This document shows, one piece after another, positions 28,123-38,800 of a DNA stretch of 43,047 nt; the stretch's first letter is position 1, and each line of letters opens with the position of its first letter. The DNA lies in the NCBI GenBank assembly GCA_020852475.1, contig JADZAR010000159.1, positions 1-43,047 of the forward strand, read 5' to 3'. A program made the position numbers and the translations under genes. The notes below the pieces were generated by a model that did not search any database, was not told where the DNA came from, and worked only from the letters and a program-made list of their open reading frames with translations. The DNA comes from Nitrosomonas sp. Lineage in GTDB: Bacteria; Pseudomonadota; Gammaproteobacteria; Burkholderiales; Nitrosomonadaceae.

Positions 28123-28719
28123 TTATAGAATATGTACTTCTTCGTTATCCAGCATTTCGATCAGCGCGATCAGCGGCAAACCGATCAGCGCGTTCGGGTC
28201 ATCGCTGCGTATATACTCGATCAGCGCGATTCCCAGACCTTCCGATTTTGCGCTGCCTGCACAATGATACGGCTGTTCTTTGTGCAGGTAATTTTCAATC
28301 TGTTGATCGCTCAATTGCCGGAATTTCACTTGGCAGGGAACTGATCGGGTCTGCGCGTGACCAGTGCTGCTATTCAACAGGCATAACGCGGTATGAAAAA
28401 ATACTTCCTTGCCACGCACGCGTTGTAATTGCCGAATTGCATTGTCATGCGTCATCGGTTTTCCCAGTTGCGCCCCATCCAGCACCGCAACCTGGTCTGA
28501 GCCGATAATCAGCGCGCTGGGACATTTCGCAGCGACAGCGCGTGCTTTGACCTCAGCCAGACGCACAGCCGACTGCTGTGGTGTTTCGTCCGGCAGGAGT
28601 ATTTCGTCAGCCTGTGGATCGACCGTTTCAAATGTGATCTGCAGTCGTTGCAGCAATTCGCGACGGTAGATCGAGGTGGAAGCCAGTATGATTTTTGGGG
28701 TAATTTTTTGTATTTTCAA
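28123..28719 (-). CDS. maf: Maf-family nucleotide pyrophosphatase (YceF/MafB type)
   Basis: [45 protein letters not shown]. Confidence 0.93.
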   Translation of the reverse strand: MKIQKITPKIILASTSIYRRELLQRLQITFETVDPQADEILLPDETPQQSAVRLAEVKARAVAAKCPSALIIGSDQVAVLDGAQLGKPMTHDNAIRQLQRVRGKEVFFHTALCLLNSSTGHAQTRSVPCQVKFRQLSDQQIENYLHKEQPYHCAGSAKSEGLGIALIEYIRSDDPNALIGLPLIALIEMLDNEEVHIL

Positions 28720-28775
28720 ATTTTATTTTCCAATTTTTTGACACTGTAAGATAAAAAATATAACATGCGCGCCTT

Positions 28776-29288
28776 ATGTCTGTAAGATTTGTAATTGATC
28801 CTTTTGATTTTGTACGCAAGACTGAAGTGCATCATGGTAGAATGCCGCTCGCTGAATTTCCACGCCTGCAGGATTTTCTCCATGAAAATCATGGGGAAGT
28901 AGCATACCAGATCAGTGGCTTTCTTGATCAGGATGACAAGCCGCGCTTGCGCATTAAGATAACGGGTGAGGCTCAGTTATGCTGTCAGCGTTGCCTCGGC
29001 GGTTTGGCCCACAGGATCGATATTGACACTGCTCTGTTACTGGCAAAAACAGAGCGCGAACTGATTCTGGCGGATGAGGATAATTCGGTTGACGCCATTT
29101 TGGCAACCGCTGAGATCAATGTATTGGATTTGATAGAAGAAGAAATAATATTGAGTTTGTCGATATCCATACGTCACAGTGAAGGCAAATGTGATGTGCA
29201 TCAATCGGAATATTATGATTCAACGGAAATTGCAAACCCCAAAAACCCATTCGCGGTTTTAAGTACGCTAAAAAAGAAATCGCATTGA
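28776..29288 (+). CDS. yceD: YceD family (DUF177) protein
   Basis: [21 protein letters not shown] and the position immediately before rpmF. Confidence 0.9.
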   Translation: MSVRFVIDPFDFVRKTEVHHGRMPLAEFPRLQDFLHENHGEVAYQISGFLDQDDKPRLRIKITGEAQLCCQRCLGGLAHRIDIDTALLLAKTERELILADEDNSVDAILATAEINVLDLIEEEIILSLSISIRHSEGKCDVHQSEYYDSTEIANPKNPFAVLSTLKKKSH

Positions 29289-29307
29289 TTTAAGGAGTAA
29301 TATAAAC

Positions 29308-29493
29308 ATGGCCGTCCAACAAAATAAGAAATCACCTTCCAAAAGAGGTATGCACCGTTCACACGATGCGCTGAAAAACCCTCCATTAGCCATAGAACCC
29401 AGCACAGGAGAAGTTCATCTGCGCCATCATATCAGTCCAGATGGTTATTATCGCGGCAAGAAAGTGTTGCATAAAAAATCTGACGACGAATAA
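29308..29493 (+). CDS. rpmF: 50S ribosomal protein L32
   Basis: [53 protein letters not shown]. Confidence 0.97.
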   Translation: MAVQQNKKSPSKRGMHRSHDALKNPPLAIEPSTGEVHLRHHISPDGYYRGKKVLHKKSDDE

Positions 29494-29568
29494 ATGGTGT
29501 GTCACTTTGTGATTTGTGGTTTTTAGCGGGTCGTATTTAAGGATGTATTGCCAGAAAAGGCCTAGGAA

Positions 29569-30603
29569 TTGGATATCACTGTCGCAATAGATTGCATGGG
29601 AGGAGACCACGGACCGCATGTAACAGTGCCTGCTGCGATTGATTATCTCAGCCAGGATCCAGCGGCGAATATTATTCTGGTAGGCATTCCGGAAGCCATT
29701 GAAGCAGAATTGAAGGCAGCCGACTTCAAACCCAATCCCAGATTAAGAATACATCCAGCCAGCGAAGTGGTCGGCATGGATGAATCCCCGGCGCTGGCAT
29801 TGCGCAACAAGAAAGATTCGTCCATGCGTGTGGCCGTCAATCTCGTTAAAACAGGAGAAGCGCAAGCCTGCATCAGCGCCGGAAATACCGGTGCGCTGCT
29901 TGCGACATCGCGGTTTGTTCTGAAAACCATCCCTGGAATCGACCGTCCCGCACTGGCGGTCATTCTGCCTACAATCAGAGGCCATACTTATGTACTGGAT
30001 CTCGGCGCCAATGTGAATTGTACTGCTGAACACCTGTTGCAATTTGGTGTCATGGGCGCCTCGCTGGTTTCTTCGATTGAAAACAAGGCATCGCCCAGCG
30101 TTGGCCTGTTGAATATTGGCGAGGAAGAAATCAAAGGCAACGAAGTTGTCAAGCAGGCAGCTGAATTGCTCAGAAAAAGCGGGTTGAATTTTTATGGCAA
30201 TGTTGAAGGTGATGATATTTATAAAGGTACCACTGATGTTATCGTGTGCGATGGTTTTGTCGGTAATGTCACATTAAAAACATCGGAAGGACTGGCGCAA
30301 ATGCTGGCCACCTACCTGCGTGAAGAGTTTAAACGCAACATGCTGACAAAAATTGCCGGCGTTGTTGCGCTGCCTGTTATCAAGGCCTTCAAGCGCCGGG
30401 TAGACCATCGCCGGTATAATGGCGCAAGTTTTCTGGGTTTGAGGGGCATTGTTATCAAAAGCCACGGCTCAGCTGATATTTTTGCTTTCACCTCGGCGGT
30501 CAAACGGGCGTCCGATGAGGTGCGCGGTGGCATGCTGCGGCACATTACTGAGCGCGTATCCGAGCTTTCCAGACAATCTTTAACCACAATACAAAACAGT
30601 TAA
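29569..30603 (+). CDS. plsX: Phosphate acyltransferase PlsX
   Basis: TTG start; [48 protein letters not shown]. Confidence 0.97.
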   Translation: MDITVAIDCMGGDHGPHVTVPAAIDYLSQDPAANIILVGIPEAIEAELKAADFKPNPRLRIHPASEVVGMDESPALALRNKKDSSMRVAVNLVKTGEAQACISAGNTGALLATSRFVLKTIPGIDRPALAVILPTIRGHTYVLDLGANVNCTAEHLLQFGVMGASLVSSIENKASPSVGLLNIGEEEIKGNEVVKQAAELLRKSGLNFYGNVEGDDIYKGTTDVIVCDGFVGNVTLKTSEGLAQMLATYLREEFKRNMLTKIAGVVALPVIKAFKRRVDHRRYNGASFLGLRGIVIKSHGSADIFAFTSAVKRASDEVRGGMLRHITERVSELSRQSLTTIQNS

Positions 30604-30607
30604 ATTC

Positions 30608-31564
30608 ATGTATTCACGAATTATTGGTACAGGCAGTTACCTGCCGGAGCGCGTACTCACCAATCAGGATCTGGAAAAGATGGTGGACACCAGTGATGAC
30701 TGGATACGAACACGCACAGGTATTACGCAACGGCATATCGCCCGGGAAGATCAGTCAGCCAGTGATCTGGCCATGCTGGCCAGCCTGAATGCGATGACGG
30801 CGGCCGGCGTAACCAGCAAGGACATTGATCTGATCATTGTGGCCACGACGACGCCTGATATGGTCTTCCCGAGCACGGCCTGTATTCTTCAGGACAAGCT
30901 GGGTGTGGAGAACTGCCCGGCTTTTGACGTTCAGGCCGTTTGCAGCGGCTTTGTCTATGCGCTTGCTACGGCTGATATGTTCGTCAGTTCCGGAAAATGC
31001 CGCAATGCACTGGTCGTTGGCAGTGAAATTTATTCCAGAATACTGGACTGGAATGACCGCAGCACCTGTGTATTGTTCGGCGATGGTGCGGGCGCGGTGG
31101 TGCTCTCCCAGAGTGACAAACCGGGCATTCTGTCGAGTCACCTGCATGCCAGCGGCAATTATCGTGATGTCTTGTCGGTTCCGGGCAGTATCAGCGGCGG
31201 CATTATACGTGGCAATCCCTATATCAATATGGATGGTGGTGCGGTATTCAAGTTCGCGGTCAAGGTACTGGAGGATGTGGTGCATGAAGCTGTCGCGGAG
31301 AATCAGCTACAGACTTCCGATATTGACTGGTTGATTCCGCATCAGGCCAATATCCGTATCATCCGTTCCACCGCCCAGAAACTAGGCATCCCTCTCGACA
31401 AGGTGGTCATCACGGTTGATAAGCATGGCAACACATCCGCTGCATCCATTCCGCTTGCGCTCGATATTGCGGTCAGAGATGGACGCATTCACAAAGACCA
31501 ATTGGTCATGCTGGAAGGTGTTGGTGGTGGATTTACTTGGGGTGCGGTTTTGCTGCGCTGGTGA
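30608..31564 (+). CDS. fabH: 3-oxoacyl-ACP synthase III
   Basis: [14 protein letters not shown] active-site Cys, [21 protein letters not shown]. Confidence 0.98.
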   Translation: MYSRIIGTGSYLPERVLTNQDLEKMVDTSDDWIRTRTGITQRHIAREDQSASDLAMLASLNAMTAAGVTSKDIDLIIVATTTPDMVFPSTACILQDKLGVENCPAFDVQAVCSGFVYALATADMFVSSGKCRNALVVGSEIYSRILDWNDRSTCVLFGDGAGAVVLSQSDKPGILSSHLHASGNYRDVLSVPGSISGGIIRGNPYINMDGGAVFKFAVKVLEDVVHEAVAENQLQTSDIDWLIPHQANIRIIRSTAQKLGIPLDKVVITVDKHGNTSAASIPLALDIAVRDGRIHKDQLVMLEGVGGGFTWGAVLLRW

Positions 31565-31569
31565 CGGTT

Positions 31570-32508
31570 ATGAAATTGGCTTTTGTTTTTCCCGGACAGG
31601 GTTCTCAATCGGTTGGCATGATGGCAGGCTACGATGACTTGCCCATCGTGCGTGAAACATTTGTGGAAGCATCGGATATTCTTGGGCAGGACTTTTGGAC
31701 ATTGGTCAGCAATGGTCCGGCTGAAGATCTCAATATGACGATTAATACCCAACCGCTGATGTTGATGGCGGGTGTTGCTGTCCACAGGGCGTGGGAAAGT
31801 CTTGACGGGGCGAAGCCATCGATTCTGGCGGGTCATAGTCTTGGCGAATATACCGCACTGGTTGTTTCAGGCGCGCTTGGCTTTCAGGATGCGCTGTCCT
31901 TGGTGCGTTATCGTGCACAGATCATGCAGGAAGCCGTTCCGGAAGGCGTCGGCGCCATGGCGGCGATACTTGGATTGGCGGATGAAGTTGTCGCATCGAT
32001 TTGCCAGGATGTCAGTCAGTCCGATAAGCCGGAATCACTGGAGCCGGCTAATTTCAATTCGCCTGGACAGGTGGTCATTGCCGGTCATAAAAATGCAGTT
32101 CTGAAGGGTATCGATCTGGCCAAGGAAAAAGGTGCGAAACGCGCTGTAATGCTGCCGATGAGTATTCCATCCCACTGCCGGTTGATGGCGGCGGCGGCAG
32201 AAAAGATGCGCTCGCAACTGACATTGATACCGCTGCAAACGCCTGGTACACCTGTATTGCACAATGTCGACGTAAGAACGTACCGTGACGCTGACGCGAT
32301 CAGGGATATCCTGGCGCAGCAGCTGTTCAGTCCTGTACGCTGGGTCGACACAATCCGCAAGCTCGCGGCCGACGGCGTGACGCATATTGTGGAATGCGGG
32401 CCTGGCAATATATTGACCGGACTCGATAAACGAATTGACCGCGATCTTCAGCATTTGTCGCTTTCGAAAAGTGAAACTATCAGGGAAGCGATTTCAGTTC
32501 TATGCTAA
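31570..32508 (+). CDS. fabD: Malonyl-CoA-ACP transacylase
   Basis: MKLAFVFPGQGSQSVGMM, GHSLGEYTALV, VECGPGNILTGL. ATG at 31570. Confidence 0.98.
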   Translation: MKLAFVFPGQGSQSVGMMAGYDDLPIVRETFVEASDILGQDFWTLVSNGPAEDLNMTINTQPLMLMAGVAVHRAWESLDGAKPSILAGHSLGEYTALVVSGALGFQDALSLVRYRAQIMQEAVPEGVGAMAAILGLADEVVASICQDVSQSDKPESLEPANFNSPGQVVIAGHKNAVLKGIDLAKEKGAKRAVMLPMSIPSHCRLMAAAAEKMRSQLTLIPLQTPGTPVLHNVDVRTYRDADAIRDILAQQLFSPVRWVDTIRKLAADGVTHIVECGPGNILTGLDKRIDRDLQHLSLSKSETIREAISVLC

Positions 32509-32567
32509 CGCACAGGCTATGCACGATGTCCGGATCGGTTACACTGGAATTAAAGGAGATTTGAGTT

Positions 32568-33305
32568 TTGGAGAATAAAATAGCGCTGGTTACCGGAGCA
32601 AGCCGCGGAATCGGGCAGGCGATCGCACATAAGCTGGGACAACAGGGCGCGATAGTTGTGGGAACAGCCACCTCCGAACAAGGCTCCGGGGCAATAACGC
32701 AATATTTGAGCAAGTCGAATATCAGGGGAACCGGTATCGTTTTAAACGTCAATGACGTCGATCAGATCAGCAATGCTATCGATACGATTCGCAGTCAATT
32801 TGGCGATGTTGAGATATTGGTCAACAATGCCGGTATTACGCGTGACAACTTGCTCGTCCGCATGAAAGATGAAGAATGGGATGACATTATGAACACCAAT
32901 CTCAAATCCGTCTTTCGCCTCAGTCGTGCGGTTCTTCGTCCGATGATGAAAGCGCGCTACGGCCGCATTATCACAATTTCTTCCGTAGTCGGCGCGATCG
33001 GAAATGTCGGTCAGACTAACTATGCCGCAGCCAAAGCGGGTATTTTCGGCTTCAGCAAATCACTTGCGCGCGAAGTCGGCAGCCGCAATATCACGGTCAA
33101 TTGTGTTGCGCCGGGATTTATTGATACGGATATGACGCGCAATTTGAGTGAGGAGCAACAACAGAATCTGATTCAGCACGTGCCTGTCGGCAGACTGGGG
33201 CGTGCGGAAGAAATCGCTTCAGCGGTCGCTTTTCTGGCGTCATCCGCCGCCGGATATATCACTGGAACGACATTGCATGTTAATGGCGGTATGTATATGG
33301 ATTGA
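32568..33305 (+). CDS. fabG: 3-oxoacyl-ACP reductase
   Basis: TTG start with AAAGGAG upstream; TGASRGIGQAIA, NNAGITRDNLLVRM, YAAAKAGIFGFSKSLARE. Confidence 0.98.
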   Translation: MENKIALVTGASRGIGQAIAHKLGQQGAIVVGTATSEQGSGAITQYLSKSNIRGTGIVLNVNDVDQISNAIDTIRSQFGDVEILVNNAGITRDNLLVRMKDEEWDDIMNTNLKSVFRLSRAVLRPMMKARYGRIITISSVVGAIGNVGQTNYAAAKAGIFGFSKSLAREVGSRNITVNCVAPGFIDTDMTRNLSEEQQQNLIQHVPVGRLGRAEEIASAVAFLASSAAGYITGTTLHVNGGMYMD

Positions 33306-33418
33306 TACGCAGGGATGATTAATCCTTACATTCCTCATTGCATGGAATCTATTGCGTCGTGCTTTTTTAGCCGGTAATTTCAGCGTAGATTCTTGTTTTG
33401 CAGAGATTTAAAATTTGC

Positions 33419-33424
33419 TAATAT
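33419..33424 (+). promoter_or_regulatory. Possible -10 box (TAATAT) of an acpP promoter
   Basis: TAATAT about 40 nt upstream of the acpP ATG in a 156-nt intergenic gap. No strong -35 is evident. Confidence 0.3.
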
Positions 33425-33461
33425 AGTGAACATTTTTATTACCTTAGAAGGAAGCATCTAG

Positions 33462-33701
33462 ATGGAAAATATAGAGCAGCGTATTAAAAAAATCGTGGCT
33501 GAACAACTTGGCGTAAATGAATCGGAAGTCAAAAATGAATCCTCTTTTGTCAATGATCTCGGTGCGGACTCGCTGGATACCGTTGAACTTGTCATGGCGC
33601 TAGAAGAAGAATTCGAATGCGAAATTCCAGATGAACAAGCCGAAAAGATCAATACCGTTCAGGAAGCGATCGACTACGTGACCAACAATACAAACAATTA
33701 A
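33462..33701 (+). CDS. acpP: Acyl carrier protein
   Basis: [30 protein letters not shown]. Confidence 0.98.
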   Translation: MENIEQRIKKIVAEQLGVNESEVKNESSFVNDLGADSLDTVELVMALEEEFECEIPDEQAEKINTVQEAIDYVTNNTNN

Positions 33702-33738
33702 TTTTTCTAGTCACAATATATAGTTTATTGGAGTTAAT

Positions 33739-34980
33739 TTGTCCAAACGCAGGGTTGTTGTCACCGGATTAGGCATTATTTCCCCCGTTGGCAGCACAGT
33801 AACAAAAGCATGGAATAATATCGTATCCGGAAAATCCGGTATTACCCAGATCACTCGCTTTGATGCATCAGCTTTTTCATCTCGAATCGCGGGAGAAGTC
33901 GATGACTTTGATGTGAATGAATATCTTCCCGCCAAAGAAGCGCGACGCATGGATCGTTTTATCCATTTCGGCATGGCTGCGGCGATACAATCCATCAAAG
34001 ACGCCGGACTCGAGGATATATCCGATCTTGAGGCCGAACGGATCGGCGTCAATATCGGCTCGGGTATTGGCGGCCTGCCGATGATTGAAGACACCGATGA
34101 AGCCTATCATAAAGGCGGTCCCCGGAAGATTTCACCTTTCTTCATACCCAGTACCATCATCAATATGATAGCGGGTAATATCTCTATCAAATATGGCTTC
34201 AAAGGACCGAACCTTGCGATGGTGACTGCCTGCACGACAGCAACGCACAGTATAGGCAGCGCGGCGCGCATGATCGAATACGGCGACGTTGACGTCATGA
34301 TCTGCGGTGGGGCGGAATCCTGTGTCACGCCGCTGGCAATCGGCGGCTTTTCCGCTGCCAAGGCGCTTTCGTCGAGTAATGCCGTTCCGGAAGCGGCCAG
34401 CCGGCCTTGGGACACGGCTCGCGATGGTTTTGTACTGGGCGAAGGCGCCGGTGTGCTGGTGCTGGAAGAATTGGAACATGCCAAACGCCGCGGTGCGACT
34501 ATTTACGCTGAACTCGCCGGTTTCGGCATGAGCGCGGATGCTTTTCATATGACTGCACCGAGTGAAGATGGAGAAGGTGCGGCGCGGTGTATGCTGAGTG
34601 CGATCAGGAATGCGGGAATCGATATATCCCAGGTCGATTACATCAATGCGCACGGCACATCAACGCCGCTGGGTGATATTGCGGAAACCATAGCCGTAAA
34701 ACGCTGTTTCGGCGATTACGCCAGAAAGCTTGCCGTGAGTTCAACAAAATCCATGACAGGGCATCTGCTTGGAGCCGCTGGGGGTATTGAGGCGATTTTT
34801 TCCATATTGGCGGTATATCATCAGATTGCGCCGCCAACCATCAATCTTGATGATCAGGATCCGCAATGCGATCTGGATTACGTCGCCAATACGGCGCGGG
34901 AAATGTCGATCAATGTTGCTTTATCAAATTCCTTTGGATTTGGCGGCACCAATGGAACATTAGCCTTTCGTAAAATGTAG
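33739..34980 (+). CDS. fabF: 3-oxoacyl-ACP synthase II
   Basis: TTG start; VVVTGLGIISPVGS, TACTTATHSIGSAARMI, NAHGTSTPLGD, SFGFGGTNGTL. Confidence 0.98.
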   Translation: MSKRRVVVTGLGIISPVGSTVTKAWNNIVSGKSGITQITRFDASAFSSRIAGEVDDFDVNEYLPAKEARRMDRFIHFGMAAAIQSIKDAGLEDISDLEAERIGVNIGSGIGGLPMIEDTDEAYHKGGPRKISPFFIPSTIINMIAGNISIKYGFKGPNLAMVTACTTATHSIGSAARMIEYGDVDVMICGGAESCVTPLAIGGFSAAKALSSSNAVPEAASRPWDTARDGFVLGEGAGVLVLEELEHAKRRGATIYAELAGFGMSADAFHMTAPSEDGEGAARCMLSAIRNAGIDISQVDYINAHGTSTPLGDIAETIAVKRCFGDYARKLAVSSTKSMTGHLLGAAGGIEAIFSILAVYHQIAPPTINLDDQDPQCDLDYVANTAREMSINVALSNSFGFGGTNGTLAFRKM

Positions 34981-34997
34981 CGTTTATTTGACAGCGC

Positions 34998-36023
34998 ATG
35001 CTGACGCTAAAACGCCTTTTCTTTATTTTTTCCGGCTTCTTTGTAACAGCCATCCTGCTTGCAGGATGGCTTTATCATCACTATCACCGTGAAATTGCCC
35101 TACCGCATACGCCTTACGAATTTTCGATCGAATCCGGCAGCAATCTGAAACAGATAGCGCAGCAGCTGGTTGACGCCGGCATACTTTCCGATACCTGGTC
35201 GTTCATTCTGTTGTCGCGCTATCTCGGCAAAGATTCCACCATTAAGGCGGGCGATTATCTGCTTACTGAAAACTTGTCCCAATTTGAACTGCTGGAGTAT
35301 TTGATTAAAGGCGATATCCGGCAAAACGAAATCCGCTTTATCGAAGGCTGGACTTTCGCGCAATTCCGTCAGTCGCTCTATAATCATCCGGACATACGAA
35401 ATACGACAGACGGCATGAGTGAAACAGAAATCATGCAATTGATCGGTGCAGACGAATCATTCGCTGAAGGCCTTTTTTTTCCGGATACTTATTTTTTCGT
35501 GAAAAACAGCACTGATATCGAGATATTGCGCCGCGCTTACCAGAGCATGCAGAGTCACCTGCAGGCAGCCTGGAACGAAAGAATTGAATCCCTGCCGCTG
35601 GAATCGCCTTATGAAGCACTTATTCTGGCGTCCATCGTTGAGAAGGAAACCGGGCTGGAAAGCGATCGCGCCGAAATTGCCGGTGTTTTTGTCAATCGCT
35701 TGCGTATCGGCATGCGTTTACAAACCGATCCGACAGTTATTTATGGCATGGGCGATCAGTTTGACGGTAATCTGCGCAAAAAGGACTTGCAGACAGATCA
35801 CGACTTCAATACCTACACCCGCTCGGGTTTGCCACCCACGCCTATCGCTATGCCCGGGCTCGCGTCTATCCAGGCTGCCGTAAATCCGGCGATAACCGAT
35901 GCACTGTATTTTGTCGCCAAGGGTAATGGCGAATCCAAATTCTCGACCAATCTGCAGGATCATAATCGCGCCGTTGCAAAATATCAGAAGCAGCAAAACC
36001 AAAACAGCAGCCAAAGCAACTGA
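34998..36023 (+). CDS. mltG: Endolytic murein transglycosylase MltG
   Basis: ILASIVEKETGLESDRAEIAGVFVNRL, MRLQTDPTVIYGMG, TYTRSGLPPTPIAMPGLASI. Confidence 0.97.
   Translation: MLTLKRLFFIFSGFFVTAILLAGWLYHHYHREIALPHTPYEFSIESGSNLKQIAQQLVDAGILSDTWSFILLSRYLGKDSTIKAGDYLLTENLSQFELLEYLIKGDIRQNEIRFIEGWTFAQFRQSLYNHPDIRNTTDGMSETEIMQLIGADESFAEGLFFPDTYFFVKNSTDIEILRRAYQSMQSHLQAAWNERIESLPLESPYEALILASIVEKETGLESDRAEIAGVFVNRLRIGMRLQTDPTVIYGMGDQFDGNLRKKDLQTDHDFNTYTRSGLPPTPIAMPGLASIQAAVNPAITDALYFVAKGNGESKFSTNLQDHNRAVAKYQKQQNQNSSQSN
35048..35071 (+). other. Strong perfect hairpin (11-bp palindromic arms) within the 5' coding region of mltG
   Basis: AGCCATCCTGC TT GCAGGATGGCT. The arms are exact reverse complements. 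Confidence 0.8.
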
Positions 36024-36063
36024 TCATGCGACAGACAGCTAAAACAGTACCGGCTGGCGCGGT

Positions 36064-38694
36064 ATGACGCAATTTTCGATTGTAGTACCCACGCTGAACG
36101 AATCAGAAAATATCGATTTGCTGCTCACGCAGATTTTTGCACTGGATATTCCGCCGGCATCCTATGAAATCATTTTTGTCGATGACAACTCAAGCGATGG
36201 CACGCCGGAGAAAATTCGCGTCTGGCAAAAAGAATCGCGTGTCCGCCTGATTGAAAGGAGCGGAAAACCGGATCTGGCAGCCTCGGTTTTGGCGGGCGTT
36301 GCGGCTGCGCATAGTGATGTCATCGTTGTCATGGATGCGGATTTAAGCCATCCGCCCGAGCAATTGAGTGCGCTGGTTTCTCCTGTTCTGCATGGACAAT
36401 ATGATGTTGTCGTTGGCAGCCGTTATGTCGCAGGTGGTGACATTCACGACTGGCCGCTGCATCGGCGCCTTTTGTCGCGCATCGGCGGACTGCTGGCCTG
36501 CCCGGTATGCGATGTCAACGACGCGACCTCGGGATTCTTCGCGTTCCGGCGGCCGCTGGCCGCTCAAGTTTCCAGTCAGGCAAAAGGCTATAAAGTCCTG
36601 CTTGAGATACTGATGGCCAACGCCGGTAATTTACGCATCAAGGAAATTCCGATTCGCTTTCGTGATCGCCAGCACGGCGCTTCGAAACTGTCATTGACGC
36701 ACCAGTTCGCCTATCTGCAACGGCTGATGACGCTCGCCGGAGGCGCGGTATCGATGAATACTGCGGGTCGGTTCGCGATAGTGGGGCTGCTCGGCGTTGT
36801 TGTCGATGCGCTGACTTTTCAATGGATGATCAATCGTGATACCGGATTGGCGCTGGCGCATTTCACCAGTTTTCTGGCCGCTGTTGTTTTCAACTATACA
36901 CTGAACACAAAATGGGCTTTTGTTCAACACGGCGCAGGCCGTTCGTTGCAATGGCGTCAGTTTCGCCGCTTCCTGACCGTCGGAGTGCTCGCACTGCTGC
37001 TGCGTGGCGGGGTGCTGGCCCTGCTGGTCGATGTCTGGCGGATACCGCCCGAATTCGCCATTCTTCCTGCAATTCTCGCAGCGGCCGCAATCAATTACCT
37101 GGGGGCCGCGTTTTATGTTTTTCCGGAGGCAAAAAATGTATCGCCGCCTGATTTGCGCTGGCGCGTTGCCGCAATCGGATTGATTCTGTTCTGCGTGCTG
37201 CTGCGCCTGATCTATCTGGGCGCCGCGCAATTAATTCCCGATGAAGCTTATTACTGGCGATATGCGCAACATATCGACCTGAGTTACTATGACCATCCGC
37301 CGCTGGTTGCATGGCTCATCTGGCTGGGAACAGCGGTTCTGGGCGACAATGAAGCGGGTGTGCGCATCGGTGCATTCTTGTCGCATTTGATTGGCATGGC
37401 GTTTCTGTATGCCTTTGCGCAGAACTTGTACGGTAAATCCGTCGCGCTGCGAACAATCATGCTGTACGCCGTTCTGCCATTTGGTTTTGGAACCGGCCTT
37501 CTGATGACGCCGGATGCGCCGATGGTCGCCGCATGGATTGCCGCACTTTTCTTTCTGGAACGGGCGCTGATCGCCGGACAGTCATCCGCCTGGATTGGCG
37601 CGGGCATCGCTTTCGGCGTAGGTCTGCTGGCCAAATACACCCTGGTGTTGCTGGGTCTGGCGGCGCTGGTTTTTGTTCTGTCCGATCCAGTCGCGCGCCG
37701 CTGGCTGCGGCATCCCCACCCCTATCTGGCCGCATTGCTTGCGTTGGTGTTGTTTTCGCCGGTGCTGATCTGGAATTATCAGCACGAATGGGCTTCTTTT
37801 CTGTTTCAGACAACCCGGCATGCCGCGGGCGGTCATCAATTCTCGATGCATTTTCTGTTGCTTTATTGCGTCCTCCTGTTAACACCCGCCGGTTTTCTGG
37901 CCGCGGCATGGTTGTTCTTTTCCGGCGGTCAGCGGCAAGAGGAATCGGCGCAACAGCGAAAACAGCTATTTATCAAAATTTTTACCGGCATCCCGTTTCT
38001 GATCTTTCTTGTTTTCAGCGTGTTCGATCATCCCAAATTTCACTGGAATGGCCCGGTCTGGCTCGCTGCGCTGCCCGCGATCGCCTGGCTGATTGACGCC
38101 AATACGCCCGGCAGATTCGCGCGGTGGCTGAGAAAATCATGGCCGCCCACCCTAATCGCCTGCTTGCTGGGCTACGCTTTTACACTGCATTATCTTGTAC
38201 TGGGCATCCCCGCCATCCCCTATGTAATGTTCACGCAACATTACTTCTGGCGCGAAACCACGGCCGTTGTGCAGCAAATCGCCGATGAAGTTCGCCAGCA
38301 GACAGGACAGGAACCCATCATTGCCGGAATGAGTAAATGGTCGATTGCCAGTTCGCTGTATTTTTACAATCATGCGCACCGGAGTCTGGATATCCGTTCG
38401 CGCAATCTGTTCGGCGATACCGGCGTTATGTACGATTACTGGCTTCCCGCACAACCGCCGACAACACGGCCGATTATCCAGATCGCCATGAAACCGGACC
38501 ACCTCGATCACATCCGCGAAGGCGACAACCTCAAGCAGATGCTCATCGCCCCCGGTGAAATCATGAGTCGCGTCGTCACGCGCAATGCCGTTCCGCTCAG
38601 GCGTGTGTATTATCGTATTTCGGGTGGATTCAGGGGGGTTAAAGGTGATCGCGCGGATGATGCCAGGCCGGATCATGTGAACAGTACAAAGTGA
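36064..38694 (+). CDS. Fusion of GT2 (DPM1-like polyprenyl-P-sugar synthase), GtrA domain, and GT39/ArnT-like membrane glycosyltransferase
   Basis: FSIVVPTLNESENIDLLL...FVDDNSSDGT...VMDADLSHPPE (GT2). RFAIVGLLGVVVDALTFQWM...FNYTLNTKWAF (GtrA). PDEAYYWRYAQHIDLSYYDHPPLVAWLIWLG (GT39/PMT_2). Confidence 0.92.
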   Translation: MTQFSIVVPTLNESENIDLLLTQIFALDIPPASYEIIFVDDNSSDGTPEKIRVWQKESRVRLIERSGKPDLAASVLAGVAAAHSDVIVVMDADLSHPPEQLSALVSPVLHGQYDVVVGSRYVAGGDIHDWPLHRRLLSRIGGLLACPVCDVNDATSGFFAFRRPLAAQVSSQAKGYKVLLEILMANAGNLRIKEIPIRFRDRQHGASKLSLTHQFAYLQRLMTLAGGAVSMNTAGRFAIVGLLGVVVDALTFQWMINRDTGLALAHFTSFLAAVVFNYTLNTKWAFVQHGAGRSLQWRQFRRFLTVGVLALLLRGGVLALLVDVWRIPPEFAILPAILAAAAINYLGAAFYVFPEAKNVSPPDLRWRVAAIGLILFCVLLRLIYLGAAQLIPDEAYYWRYAQHIDLSYYDHPPLVAWLIWLGTAVLGDNEAGVRIGAFLSHLIGMAFLYAFAQNLYGKSVALRTIMLYAVLPFGFGTGLLMTPDAPMVAAWIAALFFLERALIAGQSSAWIGAGIAFGVGLLAKYTLVLLGLAALVFVLSDPVARRWLRHPHPYLAALLALVLFSPVLIWNYQHEWASFLFQTTRHAAGGHQFSMHFLLLYCVLLLTPAGFLAAAWLFFSGGQRQEESAQQRKQLFIKIFTGIPFLIFLVFSVFDHPKFHWNGPVWLAALPAIAWLIDANTPGRFARWLRKSWPPTLIACLLGYAFTLHYLVLGIPAIPYVMFTQHYFWRETTAVVQQIADEVRQQTGQEPIIAGMSKWSIASSLYFYNHAHRSLDIRSRNLFGDTGVMYDYWLPAQPPTTRPIIQIAMKPDHLDHIREGDNLKQMLIAPGEIMSRVVTRNAVPLRRVYYRISGGFRGVKGDRADDARPDHVNSTK

Positions 38695-38800
38695 TTTCAG
38701 GTTCAATCTTGATCGAAGCGAAATATTGTTATGGAATATGGATTTTCAGCGCCGCAACGACAGCACGGAGCATTCTTTTTAACGCACTGCTAATCCACAA

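Noticed and set aside
36691-37230. 179-aa minus-strand ORF, with other minus-strand ORFs to 38706
   Set aside because: These are antisense to the GT2-GtrA-GT39 fusion, with low-complexity Arg/Gln text and no recognisable domains.
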